From Candidatus Gastranaerophilales bacterium (GTDB taxonomy: Bacteria; Cyanobacteriota; Vampirovibrionia; Gastranaerophilales; Gastranaerophilaceae): a stretch of 32,073 nucleotides of DNA. The position numbers and the translations under genes are program-made. Below the pieces are notes generated by a model. It searched no databases. It was not told where the DNA came from and was given only the letters and a program-made list of their open reading frames with translations. Shown piece by piece: positions 14,707 through 23,344 of the stretch; the stretch's first letter is position 1, and the number at the start of each line of letters is the position of its first letter. Where the stretch lies: assembly GCA_944325815.1 (NCBI GenBank), contig CALVBV010000014.1, positions 1 to 32,073 on the forward strand, given 5' to 3'.

Positions 14707-17077
14707 AGAATTTATTGAAGATGTCCATTACGCATCTCATGTTGACGACTACCTGATAAGTACTCGGACTGTTGTATGATTCATTAAGTGATAAACCGAG
14801 CTGGTTGTTAGCGGCGGATTGGCTTCTTGCTTGTTCTGTATTTTCAGCAGAGCTTTCTCTGTACCATTTTTTAGTTTGGAATGTATAATTTTCGCCGTCA
14901 TAGCTGATAGTGCTTGTTTTATCTGATTTTTTGCCAGCCATATCACCGTTTTGGATTTGGGTGAGTGCTGCCTGATATAATTCAATAGTTTTTTGTGCGG
15001 CAATTTTCAGTGCATTTTCGTCGTAGTTTCCTGTATTTCTTACCGCATTGCACAGTGTTCCGTTAATGAAATCCGCAAGGCGTGTTTTGGATGAATTTAT
15101 TGTATTGTTCCAATCTCTTGTAAATTCTCCGTTTGTGCCGTTAAGAATTAAACAAGCTGTATTGCTATAAGCTTCTTGTAGAGAAATATTTCCGTTGCTG
15201 CCTCTTTTTTTTCTGTCTCTTGCTATGACACCGGTGTAAGTGTCTGCCATATTGCCCCAATTAAAGCTTTGATTTACAGTTTTAACTTTTATAACTTGTT
15301 CACCGAGTTCTACGCCGTCGACCAGAAGGCTTATTGTTATTGTAGTATATCCGTTATTTGAAGCGCCTGTAACTGTTAATGTGTTGTTGTTAACAGATAC
15401 CGTTGCATTGCCAGAAGCACTGACTTTGTAGCTGATTCTGTCGCTGCTGATTGTTGTATCTCCATTCTTGACGCTGGTATTAAGCTGATAATTCTTAGCA
15501 GCATTTTGTGCAATGGTGATATCAGCAGGGATTTCGCCCCAATTATCAATTCTAAATGTAGAAATGTCGCCAATTTCAAGAACTCTTTCTTTTAATTCGT
15601 TTATTTTGTCTTCAATTTCACTGGGATATAATTTGTTAATTTCTGTTGTATAATTTTCTCCGAAAATATCTTTAATCGCTTGCTTCATAAGAGCGCCTTT
15701 ATCACATACAGCGTCACAATACTGTATTGCGGCTTTGCGTGCAAGAGATAAAGATTTGTCATCATCAGTTTCATTTATAGCAGATTCAGCAAGCTGATCA
15801 TACATAATATTTAAGTCTTTCAGAGGCATATCTCCCAAGCCGTTAGGATAAAACTCCGAGATATTATTTTTGATTTCATTTGCAGCCCATTCTACAAGTT
15901 TGGCGGAATCAAATGCACCATCTGTATCAAAATCACCGGCTTTTGCTTTTTTAATAGCTTCTTCAGTAATTTTATCGTAAGCGTCAAAGTATCGTCCGTC
16001 ATTTTTTATTTTATCCGCAAGCGATTCACTTACACCGGAAGACAATGCTTGATAAAGTTCATCACCCTGAAGAACATTTTTTACTTCTATCGTTGTTTCA
16101 ATATCTTGATATTCTTTTGTTGCTTTAAATTCTTCAATGCCGTATTCCTGAATTGCTTCTAATTCAGAGAATTTTGCGTTGGCAAGTGTTTTTGAAATAT
16201 ATTCATTAACTGCAGCATCATACAATTCTGCATAATTTTCATAATTTGATTCATTCTTTATAGCCTCAAGGTTGTCTTGAAGTTTCTTTTGAGCGATACA
16301 TTTTTGCAAATCATTTAATGCCGAGTTTTCGGTTACAGTATATCCGTATTCTGACAAGTCAATCGGGCTTTCATCAGCCAGACCGGCTGTTGCCATATAG
16401 GCGTCAATTATGCCTGTAACGGTTGCTTTAATCTCTTCACCGTCCTCTTCTCCGGCAAGAGTTCCTATATACGCGTCAATTATGTTCTGTAATGTATTGT
16501 CAGATGCGTAAGCATAACCATATTCATCTACCAAATCCGCCATAGTCGCATCCAGATATTCTGTAGCGCAATAATCAGCAGTTGCTTTATTCATCACTTT
16601 GGGTGCAGCTTCTTCTAGATAAGCTTGAAGTTCTTCTGCGGGTTTTCCTTCCTTGATATAAGCCTCAACAAGTGCGGCCAAACCTTCTGAAACGGATTTT
16701 TTCCATTCTGAAGTCGATGAAATGACTGTCGGGGCATTAAGTGTTGAGGTAAAATCATTGAGTATTTCATACATCTCAATGCGTTTTTCCATATTTGCAA
16801 CTTCATTTTTGTCTAATGCATTAGCATTTTTGAACTTAGTATTCTCAATTTTAGTTGCACTTCTGTTGGAATCAATGGTTTTCCAGAAAGAGTTTATCAG
16901 GTCATTCTTCCCGGCTTCTGTGGTTTCTCCGTCCCATTCAAAATTATCTTCCATAAAAGAACGAAACTCGCTTTTAATAATTGTGCCGTCACCGTTAGAG
17001 TCAACTGCATCCTGCCAGCTGTTGCCGTTCTCGTTAAATTTTGCTAGAAATTGATAAACTCTTGATACGTCAGTCAT
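14690..17077 (-). CDS. Large EF-hand/Ig-like protein of unknown function
   Basis: 795 aa, acidic and mostly helical, without a signal peptide or membrane span. A canonical EF-hand loop, DSNGDGTIIKSE, is at 26-37 and a near-canonical one, DFDTDGAFDSAK, at 382-393, so calcium binding is likely. Residues about 520-600 look like a beta-sandwich Ig-like (Big_2/cadherin-type) domain with YKVSASGNATVSVNN and LTVTGASNNGYTTITI. The N-terminal half carries repeated helical units with DAYI/EAYI-type words. The start is set by AAAGGAG (plus-strand 17088-17094). It is the first gene of a pair with the kinase-like gene, which overlaps its 3' end. Possible roles are an exported or surface effector or a scaffold; undecided. 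Confidence 0.7.
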   Translation of the reverse strand: MTDVSRVYQFLAKFNENGNSWQDAVDSNGDGTIIKSEFRSFMEDNFEWDGETTEAGKNDLINSFWKTIDSNRSATKIENTKFKNANALDKNEVANMEKRIEMYEILNDFTSTLNAPTVISSTSEWKKSVSEGLAALVEAYIKEGKPAEELQAYLEEAAPKVMNKATADYCATEYLDATMADLVDEYGYAYASDNTLQNIIDAYIGTLAGEEDGEEIKATVTGIIDAYMATAGLADESPIDLSEYGYTVTENSALNDLQKCIAQKKLQDNLEAIKNESNYENYAELYDAAVNEYISKTLANAKFSELEAIQEYGIEEFKATKEYQDIETTIEVKNVLQGDELYQALSSGVSESLADKIKNDGRYFDAYDKITEEAIKKAKAGDFDTDGAFDSAKLVEWAANEIKNNISEFYPNGLGDMPLKDLNIMYDQLAESAINETDDDKSLSLARKAAIQYCDAVCDKGALMKQAIKDIFGENYTTEINKLYPSEIEDKINELKERVLEIGDISTFRIDNWGEIPADITIAQNAAKNYQLNTSVKNGDTTISSDRISYKVSASGNATVSVNNNTLTVTGASNNGYTTITISLLVDGVELGEQVIKVKTVNQSFNWGNMADTYTGVIARDRKKRGSNGNISLQEAYSNTACLILNGTNGEFTRDWNNTINSSKTRLADFINGTLCNAVRNTGNYDENALKIAAQKTIELYQAALTQIQNGDMAGKKSDKTSTISYDGENYTFQTKKWYRESSAENTEQARSQSAANNQLGLSLNESYNSPSTYQVVVNMRCVMDIFNKFYAQAL

Positions 17078-17220
17078 TTTTTTAATACTCCTTTAAAGTT
17101 TTCCCTATTTTATATTATTGTTTACGGCATTTTTAGAGAAAACTTTAGTATAGAATACAAAATTGTTACAAAAGTTAATAATAGTAGTTGTAAGAAAGTG
17201 TAGTATATAATTAATATGTA

Positions 17221-17229
17221 TGGTATAAT
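17221..17229 (+). promoter_or_regulatory. Extended -10 promoter for prepilin pair
   Basis: TGGTATAAT (17221-17229) is an extended -10 located 22 bp before ATG 17252. The -35 region is poor, as is acceptable for extended -10 promoters. Confidence 0.6.
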
Positions 17230-17251
17230 GCTTTTGTAGAGAGGTGTTTTT

Positions 17252-17905
17252 ATGAAAAAAGGATTTACTATAGCGGAACTTTTAATAACTTTGGGGATTG
17301 TCGGACTTCTCGCTGCAATGACAGCACCTGCCGTAATGAATATGATGCCGAATGAAACAAAAATAAAATATATGAAAGCATATAATGCTATTGCTGTAAC
17401 AAATGATGAAATATTAAACAATTCAGATTTGTATTACCAAACAGTTTATACCGAAGGTTCTGTCTCATTATTAGGAGAACCAACCTGTATGGGGCTGGGC
17501 TGTGTACAGAAAACAAAATCCAATGATCCTGATTTGAACGAGGCCACTGCTTCTGAAAATTCAAGTAAATACGGAAAAATACTTGCTTATCAATTTGGAG
17601 TGCCTTTAGACGATGTAACAACTACGGGAAATAAATGTATATTTATCCTAAAAGACGGAAGTCAGTGGGAAATAACTGCTAATTTAAAAACGGAAGATAA
17701 TGCCAAAATTTTAAATGCTAATATAGTAGTTGATTTAGATGGTAAAGATAAGGGCAAGAATTGCTATTCTTCATCATCGTCTTGTAAAAAACCTGATAAA
17801 TTTAAATTTAAAGTAGATACTTACGGCGCTGTATCTGCCGATGACCCGCTAGGAGAAGAATTTTTAAAAGATGCGTCTAACGTAAGTTCCGATGACGAAG
17901 AATAG
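17252..17905 (+). CDS. Prepilin-like protein with N-methylation signal (1)
   Basis: 217 aa. The N-terminus MKKG/FTIAELLITLGIVGLLAA is a class III prepilin leader: cleavage after Gly4, methylated Phe, Glu5 and then a hydrophobic helix. The globular part has paired cysteines (CMGLGC) and a C-terminal KGKNC...PDKFKFKVD block shared with the next gene. It is processed and assembled at the inner membrane by a type IV pilus or type II secretion machine; none of that machinery is in the window. GAGAGGTG (17239-17246) sets the start. Confidence 0.88.
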   Translation: MKKGFTIAELLITLGIVGLLAAMTAPAVMNMMPNETKIKYMKAYNAIAVTNDEILNNSDLYYQTVYTEGSVSLLGEPTCMGLGCVQKTKSNDPDLNEATASENSSKYGKILAYQFGVPLDDVTTTGNKCIFILKDGSQWEITANLKTEDNAKILNANIVVDLDGKDKGKNCYSSSSSCKKPDKFKFKVDTYGAVSADDPLGEEFLKDASNVSSDDEE

Positions 17906-17917
17906 AGAGGTTATGTT

Positions 17918-18604
17918 ATGAAAAAAGGGTTTACTTTGGCTGAATTATTGATAACAATAGCTATTGTAGGAGTCGTTGCGGCTCTTGCGACACCGACTAT
18001 TGTAAAATTAAAGCCGGATGAGACAAAAGGGTTGTATCTGAAAGCTCATAATATTCTTGCAAATACAACTGTGGATATTGTAAGTGACACATCTTTATAT
18101 ATGACTGAATATAATACCTCGGAACAAGCTGTTTGCACGGGGCTGGGGTGTAATAAAATGCCGGATTATATTGATAATGAGGAAGCTTCTGAACTTATAA
18201 ATACTGATGCCTCCGGCACTAAGTTCGGCTCTTTGCTTGCTTTAAGACTGGATGTTGATAAGGATGATGTAGAGACAGCTGATAATAGTGTTACATTTAC
18301 GACAACAGACGGTATAGAATGGAAAATAACTTCCAAAGAAGGGTCTGTTGCCCCAAACGGATTGAATTTGAAAACAGAAGAAAATGAAGTTGTTATTGAT
18401 ATTAACGGAGAAGATAAAGGTAAGAACTGCGAGTATTCGTCTACCTGCAAGAATCCGGATAAGTTTAAATTTAAGGTTGATAACAACGGGAATGTTACCC
18501 CTCAGGATGCTTTAGGCAAGGCGTATCTAAAAAATTCTACTAATATGAAAGCCTCTGATGAGGATAAAAAAGAAGCTGATAAACTTTTGAATACTAAAGA
18601 TTAA
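17918..18604 (+). CDS. Prepilin-like protein with N-methylation signal (2)
   Basis: 228 aa, a tandem paralogue of the preceding gene. It shares the MKKGFT(L)AELLIT leader, CTGLGC, GEDKGKNC, the PDKFKFKVD block and a DALGKAYL tail, but the middle is diverged. The C-terminus is Asp/Lys-rich. AGAGAGG (17904-17910) overlaps the previous stop and lies 7 nt before ATG 17918. The pair is probably cotranscribed and may encode minor pilins or pseudopilins of one filament, or alternative subunits. Confidence 0.88.
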   Translation: MKKGFTLAELLITIAIVGVVAALATPTIVKLKPDETKGLYLKAHNILANTTVDIVSDTSLYMTEYNTSEQAVCTGLGCNKMPDYIDNEEASELINTDASGTKFGSLLALRLDVDKDDVETADNSVTFTTTDGIEWKITSKEGSVAPNGLNLKTEENEVVIDINGEDKGKNCEYSSTCKNPDKFKFKVDNNGNVTPQDALGKAYLKNSTNMKASDEDKKEADKLLNTKD

Positions 18605-18629
18605 GTTTTATAAATTTTTACTTTATAAT
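18601..18629 (+). promoter_or_regulatory. Possible promoter for DUF47-pit
   Basis: TTAAGT (18601-18606), a 17-nt spacer and TATAAT (18624-18629), 47 bp before ATG 18677. The -10 is perfect but the -35 is weak and overlaps the previous stop. Confidence 0.35.
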
Positions 18630-18676
18630 TAAGCATTTTTTGTATACACTAAAGTTGTATGAAAAAGGAGGTTGTT

Positions 18677-19318
18677 ATGCCGAAATTTAATTTGTTGTCG
18701 TATATTATGCCGCCTGAGGATAAGTTGTTTTTTACTCTTTTTCAAAACAGTGCGGAAATTTGTAAAGAGACGGCGCAATTATATAATGATATTATGAGAA
18801 ACGGCTTTTCAAGCGAGAAAAAAGAAGAGATTTTAAAGTATAAAAAGAAAGGGTCTATATCGATTAAACTGATTTTGAAGCAGTTGAATAAAAGTTTTAT
18901 AACACCGCTGGAACGCGAAGATATACAGTATTTAGCAGTAACACTGAATAAAATTAATAAAAGAATTATTAAAGCCTGTTTGAATTTGGAAGTATACAGA
19001 TTAACAAAGTATACGGAAGAAATGAAAGAACAGGCTTTAACATTGGTCAGCGCATCTGAAAAATTGGGTGAAATTATAAAAAAACTTAAAAAAGTCAGTG
19101 ATGTGGAAGAGATGACTAAATTAAATATTGAGATGAAAGAGTTGGAAACTCACGGTGACGAAGTTCACAGAAAAGCCATGTTTGACCTGTTTTCCGGTAA
19201 ATATGACGCCCTTGATGTTATCAAACTCCGTGATATTTATAAAGAAATTGAAAACGCCTTGGATGCGTGTTTTCATGTTTCTGATACTGTATTAAATGTT
19301 GCATTAAAGCAGAGTTAG
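18677..19318 (+). CDS. DUF47/PhoU-like Pit accessory protein
   Basis: 213 aa. All-helical DUF47 (PhoU-like) protein, usually encoded beside low-affinity phosphate transporters and thought to regulate or assist them. The pattern is typical: MPPEDKLFFTLFQNSAEIC at the start, ELETHGDEVHRKAMFDLF and LRDIYKEIENALDACFHVSDTV near the end, with Glu/Asp/His that could bind metal. The start is ATG 18677, because an upstream in-frame ATG at 18659 would place the AAGGAGG (18665-18671) inside the coding region. pit begins 1 bp after its stop. Confidence 0.9.
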   Translation: MPKFNLLSYIMPPEDKLFFTLFQNSAEICKETAQLYNDIMRNGFSSEKKEEILKYKKKGSISIKLILKQLNKSFITPLEREDIQYLAVTLNKINKRIIKACLNLEVYRLTKYTEEMKEQALTLVSASEKLGEIIKKLKKVSDVEEMTKLNIEMKELETHGDEVHRKAMFDLFSGKYDALDVIKLRDIYKEIENALDACFHVSDTVLNVALKQS

Positions 19319-19319
19319 G

Positions 19320-20330
19320 ATGGCTATGAGTATTACAATATTACTATTAATAGCTGTAATCATTGCAGCACTGGCGTTTGAATTTATAAATGGTTTTCAT
19401 GACTGCGCAAATGCAATTGCAACAGTTGTTTCGACAAAGGTTTTGGCACCGAGACAGGCTGTTTTATTTGGTGCATCGCTTGAGTTTATCGGTGCTTTGA
19501 CAGGTACGCATGTTGCTAAAACTATTGGTTCAGGGATTGTCAATGCAGAGTTAATTACTCTGACAGTTATTTTCTGTGCTCTTTTAGCGGCTGTGTTGTG
19601 GAATTTATTAACCTGGTATTTAGGGCTGCCCTCAAGTTCTTCGCATGCTTTAATCGGGGGGCTTTTAGGCGCTTCAATTGTAAAAGCAGGGGTGAGTGTT
19701 GTGCATTTCAATACTTTGATGGACAAAGTACTTATTCCGATGTTTACATCTCCGGTTCTGGGATTTTGTACCGGTTTTTTAATTATGCTTTTGCTTATAC
19801 GAGTCTTTTACAGGTTTCATCCGCAGACAGTTAATAAGCGTTTTAGAAAACTTCAGTTGATATCCTCAGGATTAATGGCTCTGAGTCACGGTTCCAATGA
19901 TGCCCAAAAAACTATGGGGATTATTACTCTTGCCCTTATTGCAAGCGGAGTGCTGAAAACAAACGGAGAGTTTGAGATTCCATTATACGTTATTATAGTA
20001 TGTGCAATGACAATGGCTGCCGGTACTATGAATGGCGGATGGAAGATTATTAAAACAATGGGACATAAGATTATCAAGCTAAAGCCTATCCACGGGTTTG
20101 CAGCTGAAACATCTGCTGCGGGGCTTATTCTGACTGCTTCCCACTTCGGGATTCCGTTGAGTACAACTCATGTAATTTCAACTGCAATTATGGGGGTAGG
20201 ATCTACCTTTCATGCACATGCAGTTAAGTGGAGAATCGTAGGGAATATTGTTATAGCCTGGGTTTTAACGATTCCGTCTTGTATGATTCTCTCATCAATT
20301 ATTTATTATCTGATATATAAAATTTTTTAG
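19320..20330 (+). CDS. pit: PiT-family inorganic phosphate transporter
   Basis: 336 aa inner-membrane protein of the PiT (PHO-4) family, a cation-coupled phosphate symporter. The two inverted signature motifs are present: FEFINGFHDCANAIATVVSTK near the N-terminus and LSHGSNDAQKTMG in the second half, each followed by hydrophobic helices; about 9-10 spans are expected. ATG 19320 is 1 bp after the DUF47 stop; ATG 19326, with AGGA before it, is an alternative. The pair forms a phosphate uptake unit ending at the terminator at 20337. Confidence 0.94.
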   Translation: MAMSITILLLIAVIIAALAFEFINGFHDCANAIATVVSTKVLAPRQAVLFGASLEFIGALTGTHVAKTIGSGIVNAELITLTVIFCALLAAVLWNLLTWYLGLPSSSSHALIGGLLGASIVKAGVSVVHFNTLMDKVLIPMFTSPVLGFCTGFLIMLLLIRVFYRFHPQTVNKRFRKLQLISSGLMALSHGSNDAQKTMGIITLALIASGVLKTNGEFEIPLYVIIVCAMTMAAGTMNGGWKIIKTMGHKIIKLKPIHGFAAETSAAGLILTASHFGIPLSTTHVISTAIMGVGSTFHAHAVKWRIVGNIVIAWVLTIPSCMILSSIIYYLIYKIF

Positions 20331-20336
20331 AAAAAA

Positions 20337-20365
20337 AATCCGGGTTTATAACCCGGATTTTTTTT
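20337..20365. terminator. Bidirectional intrinsic terminator between pit and pyk
   Basis: A perfect 10-bp stem, AATCCGGGTT (20337-20346) and AACCCGGATT (20350-20359), has a 3-nt loop, eight T after it and eight A before it. It serves the two convergent genes. Confidence 0.93.
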
Positions 20366-20367
20366 AT

Positions 20368-21831
20368 TTATCTGGCAGATGCCGGCTCTTCCATAGGTGC
20401 GCCTATTCTGTGAACCCTTATAAAGTTCGTGCGCCCTGTTATAAGTTTAGGGATAGAACCGATGATGATTATTCTTTCACCTTTTTTGAAGTTTGTATTT
20501 TCAAGAATATAATCATCTATTTTTCCGAGCAAGTCTGCATCCAGAACCGTATCCCATTCTTTATAGTCAGCAAAAATATCCCAATACAGGCATAATCTTC
20601 TGCAGGTAGCCTCAGAATCGGATATCGCAATTATCGGAACAGTCGGTCTCAGTTTTGATAAAAGTCTCGGAGTATATCCGCTGTGTGTGAATGCCATAAT
20701 TGCTTTTGCCTGCAAGTCTTCCGCCATTTTTATTGCAGCATTTGATATTGCCTGGGGAGAAAGTTCGTATTCATTGCTCATTTCTAAATCAAGATTAGAA
20801 AGACAGAAACTGCAGTCTTCCACATTTGAAGCTATTTTTTTCATCATTTTGACTGCTTCTACAGGGTATTTTCCCATTGCAGTTTCTCCGGAGAGCATAA
20901 TTGCGTCCGTCCCGTCAAAGATAGCATTTGCAACATCGCTTGCTTCAGCTCTTGTAGGAATAGGTTCTTCTATCATAGATTCAAGCATTTGGGTTGCTAC
21001 AATACAAGCTTTCCTGTTTCTAATAGCCTGATCTACTATGTATTTTTGTACAATTGGAACTTCTTCCGGTGACATTTCAATACCTAAATCGCCTCTGGCA
21101 ACCATAATTCCGTCTGAGACTTTGATAATCTCTTCAAGTTTTTCAACTGCCTGCGGTTTTTCTATTTTTGCTATAACCGGTATTCGTCCGCCGTAATCTT
21201 TAATATATTTTTTTGCAAGTTCAATATCCTTGGCTTCTCTTACAAAAGAAAGGGCGATATAATCTGCATCATATTCTACTGCAAATCTTATATATTCAAC
21301 ATCCCTTTCTGTAACAGCAGCGAGGCTGGCTGTGGTTCCGGGCAGGTTTATCCCTTTTCTCGGACGGATTAAGTCGCCGTATAAAACTTTTGTTTTAACT
21401 CGGCCGTCTTTTACTTCCAATACTTCAAGCCCGATTTTGCCGTCATCAAGAAGAATTTTATCTCCAGGTTTGACATCTTCCGCGATTCCTTCATAATCAA
21501 CAGGAATAATATCAGGATTTGCAGTATTGTCTGTTGCTTCCAGAACAACTTCGCTGCCGGGTTGAATTTTTACAGGCTCGGCTATATTGCCGACTCTAAT
21601 TTTAGGGCCTTGAAGATCTATCAAGATGGGAATATACCTTCCGGTTTCTTCAGATATTTTTCTTATGATTTGAATATTTTCTGCATGCCCTTCTTCTGTA
21701 CCATGCGAAGTATTAAGTCTGAACATTGTAGCACCGGCATCTACCAGTTGTTTTATCATTTCATAACTTGAGGTTGCCGGACCAAGAGTCGCTACTATCT
21801 TGGTTTTTACACGTTTAAATTTCTTTTCCAT
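20368..21831 (-). CDS. pyk: Pyruvate kinase
   Basis: 487 aa. Converts phosphoenolpyruvate and ADP to pyruvate and ATP, the last step of glycolysis. Motifs are TKIVATLGPATSS, MFRLNTSHG, ILIDLQGPKIRVGN, IAKIEKPQAVE, MVARGDLGIEM (Mg/PEP site) and IFDGTDAIMLSGETAMGKYP. The C-terminal regulatory domain is present without the extra PEP-utiliser domain found in some Firmicutes. The start is supported by AGAGG (plus-strand CCTCT, 21840-21844). Monocistronic, bounded by the terminators at 20337 and 21901. Confidence 0.96.
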   Translation of the reverse strand: MEKKFKRVKTKIVATLGPATSSYEMIKQLVDAGATMFRLNTSHGTEEGHAENIQIIRKISEETGRYIPILIDLQGPKIRVGNIAEPVKIQPGSEVVLEATDNTANPDIIPVDYEGIAEDVKPGDKILLDDGKIGLEVLEVKDGRVKTKVLYGDLIRPRKGINLPGTTASLAAVTERDVEYIRFAVEYDADYIALSFVREAKDIELAKKYIKDYGGRIPVIAKIEKPQAVEKLEEIIKVSDGIMVARGDLGIEMSPEEVPIVQKYIVDQAIRNRKACIVATQMLESMIEEPIPTRAEASDVANAIFDGTDAIMLSGETAMGKYPVEAVKMMKKIASNVEDCSFCLSNLDLEMSNEYELSPQAISNAAIKMAEDLQAKAIMAFTHSGYTPRLLSKLRPTVPIIAISDSEATCRRLCLYWDIFADYKEWDTVLDADLLGKIDDYILENTNFKKGERIIIIGSIPKLITGRTNFIRVHRIGAPMEEPASAR

Positions 21832-21900
21832 TTTAATTTCCTCTAGTGTACTCTTCTTTCATACATTTTTATTATATGTCAAACATACATTTCAAGCATA

Positions 21901-21929
21901 AAAAAGGAGGAATTATGTTCCTCCTTTTT
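21901..21929 (-). terminator. Intrinsic terminator after the M48-like gene
   Basis: A perfect 12-bp stem, AAAAAGGAGGAA (21901-21912) and TTCCTCCTTTTT (21918-21929) with a 5-nt loop. The minus strand ends in a T tract. It lies 2 bp beyond the stop of the gene ending at 21931. Confidence 0.85.
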
Positions 21930-21930
21930 A

Positions 21931-22761
21931 TTATCTTTCGCTTGATTCAGAAAGGTTTTTTAATATCATATAAGAAGCGTCCCATCCGCTGACTCCTCCT
22001 GTTGCTTTATACTGAGCGATATTTTTAGCTCTCTGCGCTTTGTTTTTAGCTTGTTCTTTATGGAATTTTTCCAATTTTTTCTCGCTGGAATTTCTTTCCT
22101 GAACAATAGGGTCAGCATAAGTTAAAAATGCACGGTATTCCTGGCATCCGTATCCGGCTTTTACTTTAGAAGGGTAGTTGTATGTTAAATAATCAAAAAT
22201 ATTCATTGCCCTTTCTGAGTTTGCAGGTTTACCCATTATTGCCTCAATAGTGCTGCCGGGTTTTTTGGTCAGAACTACAATCATTGCAAGCGGATTGTAA
22301 CCTGCCTGTATCATTAAGTCTACGCCTGTTATATCGGCTTCTTTATCATCTTTCATGCTGGTTTTGTTTGCTATAAATTCACTGTTTGCCGTGGTATTTA
22401 AAACATTGTCTGCGCTTAAATTTTCGCTTAATACAGCTTTTGCAATATTTCTCATTTTATCTTTTGATGCTTTTCCGTTTATAATATGTCCGATTTCGTA
22501 ACAGATTACTGATGCGACTTCATTGTCGTTGCCTGTGTAGGCTAAGTCGTCGGCGGATATTTCAATAACATTTGTTTGAGAAGTATTAGAATTATTAGAG
22601 GCGCGGTTTACTACTTTGAATGTTGTTTTAGCCGGCAGATTGTTTTTTGTGATAATATTTTTGCCGACGTCTGCAACTCTGTCAGAAGCTGACCAGTTTG
22701 AAGCATTTGCAGGCATAATTAATAATGCCATTGAAAATAATGAAATGATAATCTTGTTCAT
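21931..22761 (-). CDS. Exported M48-like peptidase with YEXXH in place of HEXXH
   Basis: 276 aa. The signal peptide MNKIIISLFSMALLIMPANA is predicted to be cleaved after ANA, sending it to the periplasm. The core resembles M48 metallopeptidases: VASVICYEIGHIING at the zinc motif and KEADITGVDLMIQAGYNP with the third ligand Glu141 in the right context. The first zinc His is Tyr88 (codon TAC), giving YEIGH. The remaining residues Glu89, His92 and Glu141 are kept. The C-terminus is a basic Lys/Gln/Ala-rich helix. A strong AAGGAGG precedes the ATG. It lies 12 bp downstream of gmhA, so it is probably the last gene of the glycan operon. Catalytic activity is doubtful. Confidence 0.8.
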   Translation of the reverse strand: MNKIIISLFSMALLIMPANASNWSASDRVADVGKNIITKNNLPAKTTFKVVNRASNNSNTSQTNVIEISADDLAYTGNDNEVASVICYEIGHIINGKASKDKMRNIAKAVLSENLSADNVLNTTANSEFIANKTSMKDDKEADITGVDLMIQAGYNPLAMIVVLTKKPGSTIEAIMGKPANSERAMNIFDYLTYNYPSKVKAGYGCQEYRAFLTYADPIVQERNSSEKKLEKFHKEQAKNKAQRAKNIAQYKATGGVSGWDASYMILKNLSESSER

Positions 22762-22773
22762 ATTTCCTCCTTC

Positions 22774-23343
22774 TTATAATTTTTCTTCTATCAAAGCACA
22801 GAGAATGTGTCCAATCATCATGTGTGCTTCTTGTATAACAGGTGTATCTGATGACGGGACTTTTATTAAATAATCGCATATTTCATCCATTTGACATCTG
22901 TTCTTCCCGGTAAGCCCGGCAACAGTAAGCCCTCTTTTTTTTGCCTCTTTTATTGCCGTAATTATATTAGCGGAATTCCCTGAAGTAGACAGCGCCAGAA
23001 ATACGTCTCCCTTTTTACCGCAGGCTTCTATTTGTCTTGCAAAAATATTTTCAAATGAATGGTCATTTGCAATAGCTGTAATAACCGAACTGTCTGTAGT
23101 AAGTGCGATAGCAGGAAGAGCCCTTCTTTCTTTATAGAATTTTACAACAAGTTCTGCTGATATATGCTGTGCGTCTCCGGCAGAACCGCCGTTGCCTGCA
23201 GTTAAAACCTTGCCGCCGTTTTCAATACATTGATATATGCAATCAGCCAGACTTTTTATTGACTCTACTGCCGGCTCAGAGTCTAAGATTAACTTGCGTA
23301 CGGCTATTGAGTTATTTATATAATTTTCTATAAAATTTTTCAT
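22774..23343 (-). CDS. gmhA: Sedoheptulose-7-phosphate isomerase GmhA
   Basis: 189 aa SIS-domain protein making D-glycero-D-manno-heptose 7-phosphate, first step of ADP- or GDP-heptose synthesis for LPS core or S-layer/capsule glycans. It shows GGKVLTAGNGGSAGDAQHISAELV and LSTSGNSANI. The zinc/active-site set His60, Glu64, Gln171 and His179 matches the known GmhA residues with a one-residue offset. The start ATG 23343 follows the ugd stop by 1 bp with AAAGGG upstream. A longer in-frame reading up to 23421 would lie inside ugd and is rejected. Confidence 0.93.
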   Translation of the reverse strand: MKNFIENYINNSIAVRKLILDSEPAVESIKSLADCIYQCIENGGKVLTAGNGGSAGDAQHISAELVVKFYKERRALPAIALTTDSSVITAIANDHSFENIFARQIEACGKKGDVFLALSTSGNSANIITAIKEAKKRGLTVAGLTGKNRCQMDEICDYLIKVPSSDTPVIQEAHMMIGHILCALIEEKL

Positions 23344-23344
23344 T

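Noticed and set aside
18659-18676. Upstream in-frame ATG for the DUF47 gene
   Set aside because: It would place the excellent AAGGAGG site within the coding region; ATG 18677 is correctly spaced from it.
21870-21885. TTGACA and TATAAT on the minus strand upstream of pyk
   Set aside because: The two hexamers are directly adjacent with no spacer, so they cannot act as a -35/-10 pair. The TATAAT may be a -10 with another, poor -35; not called.
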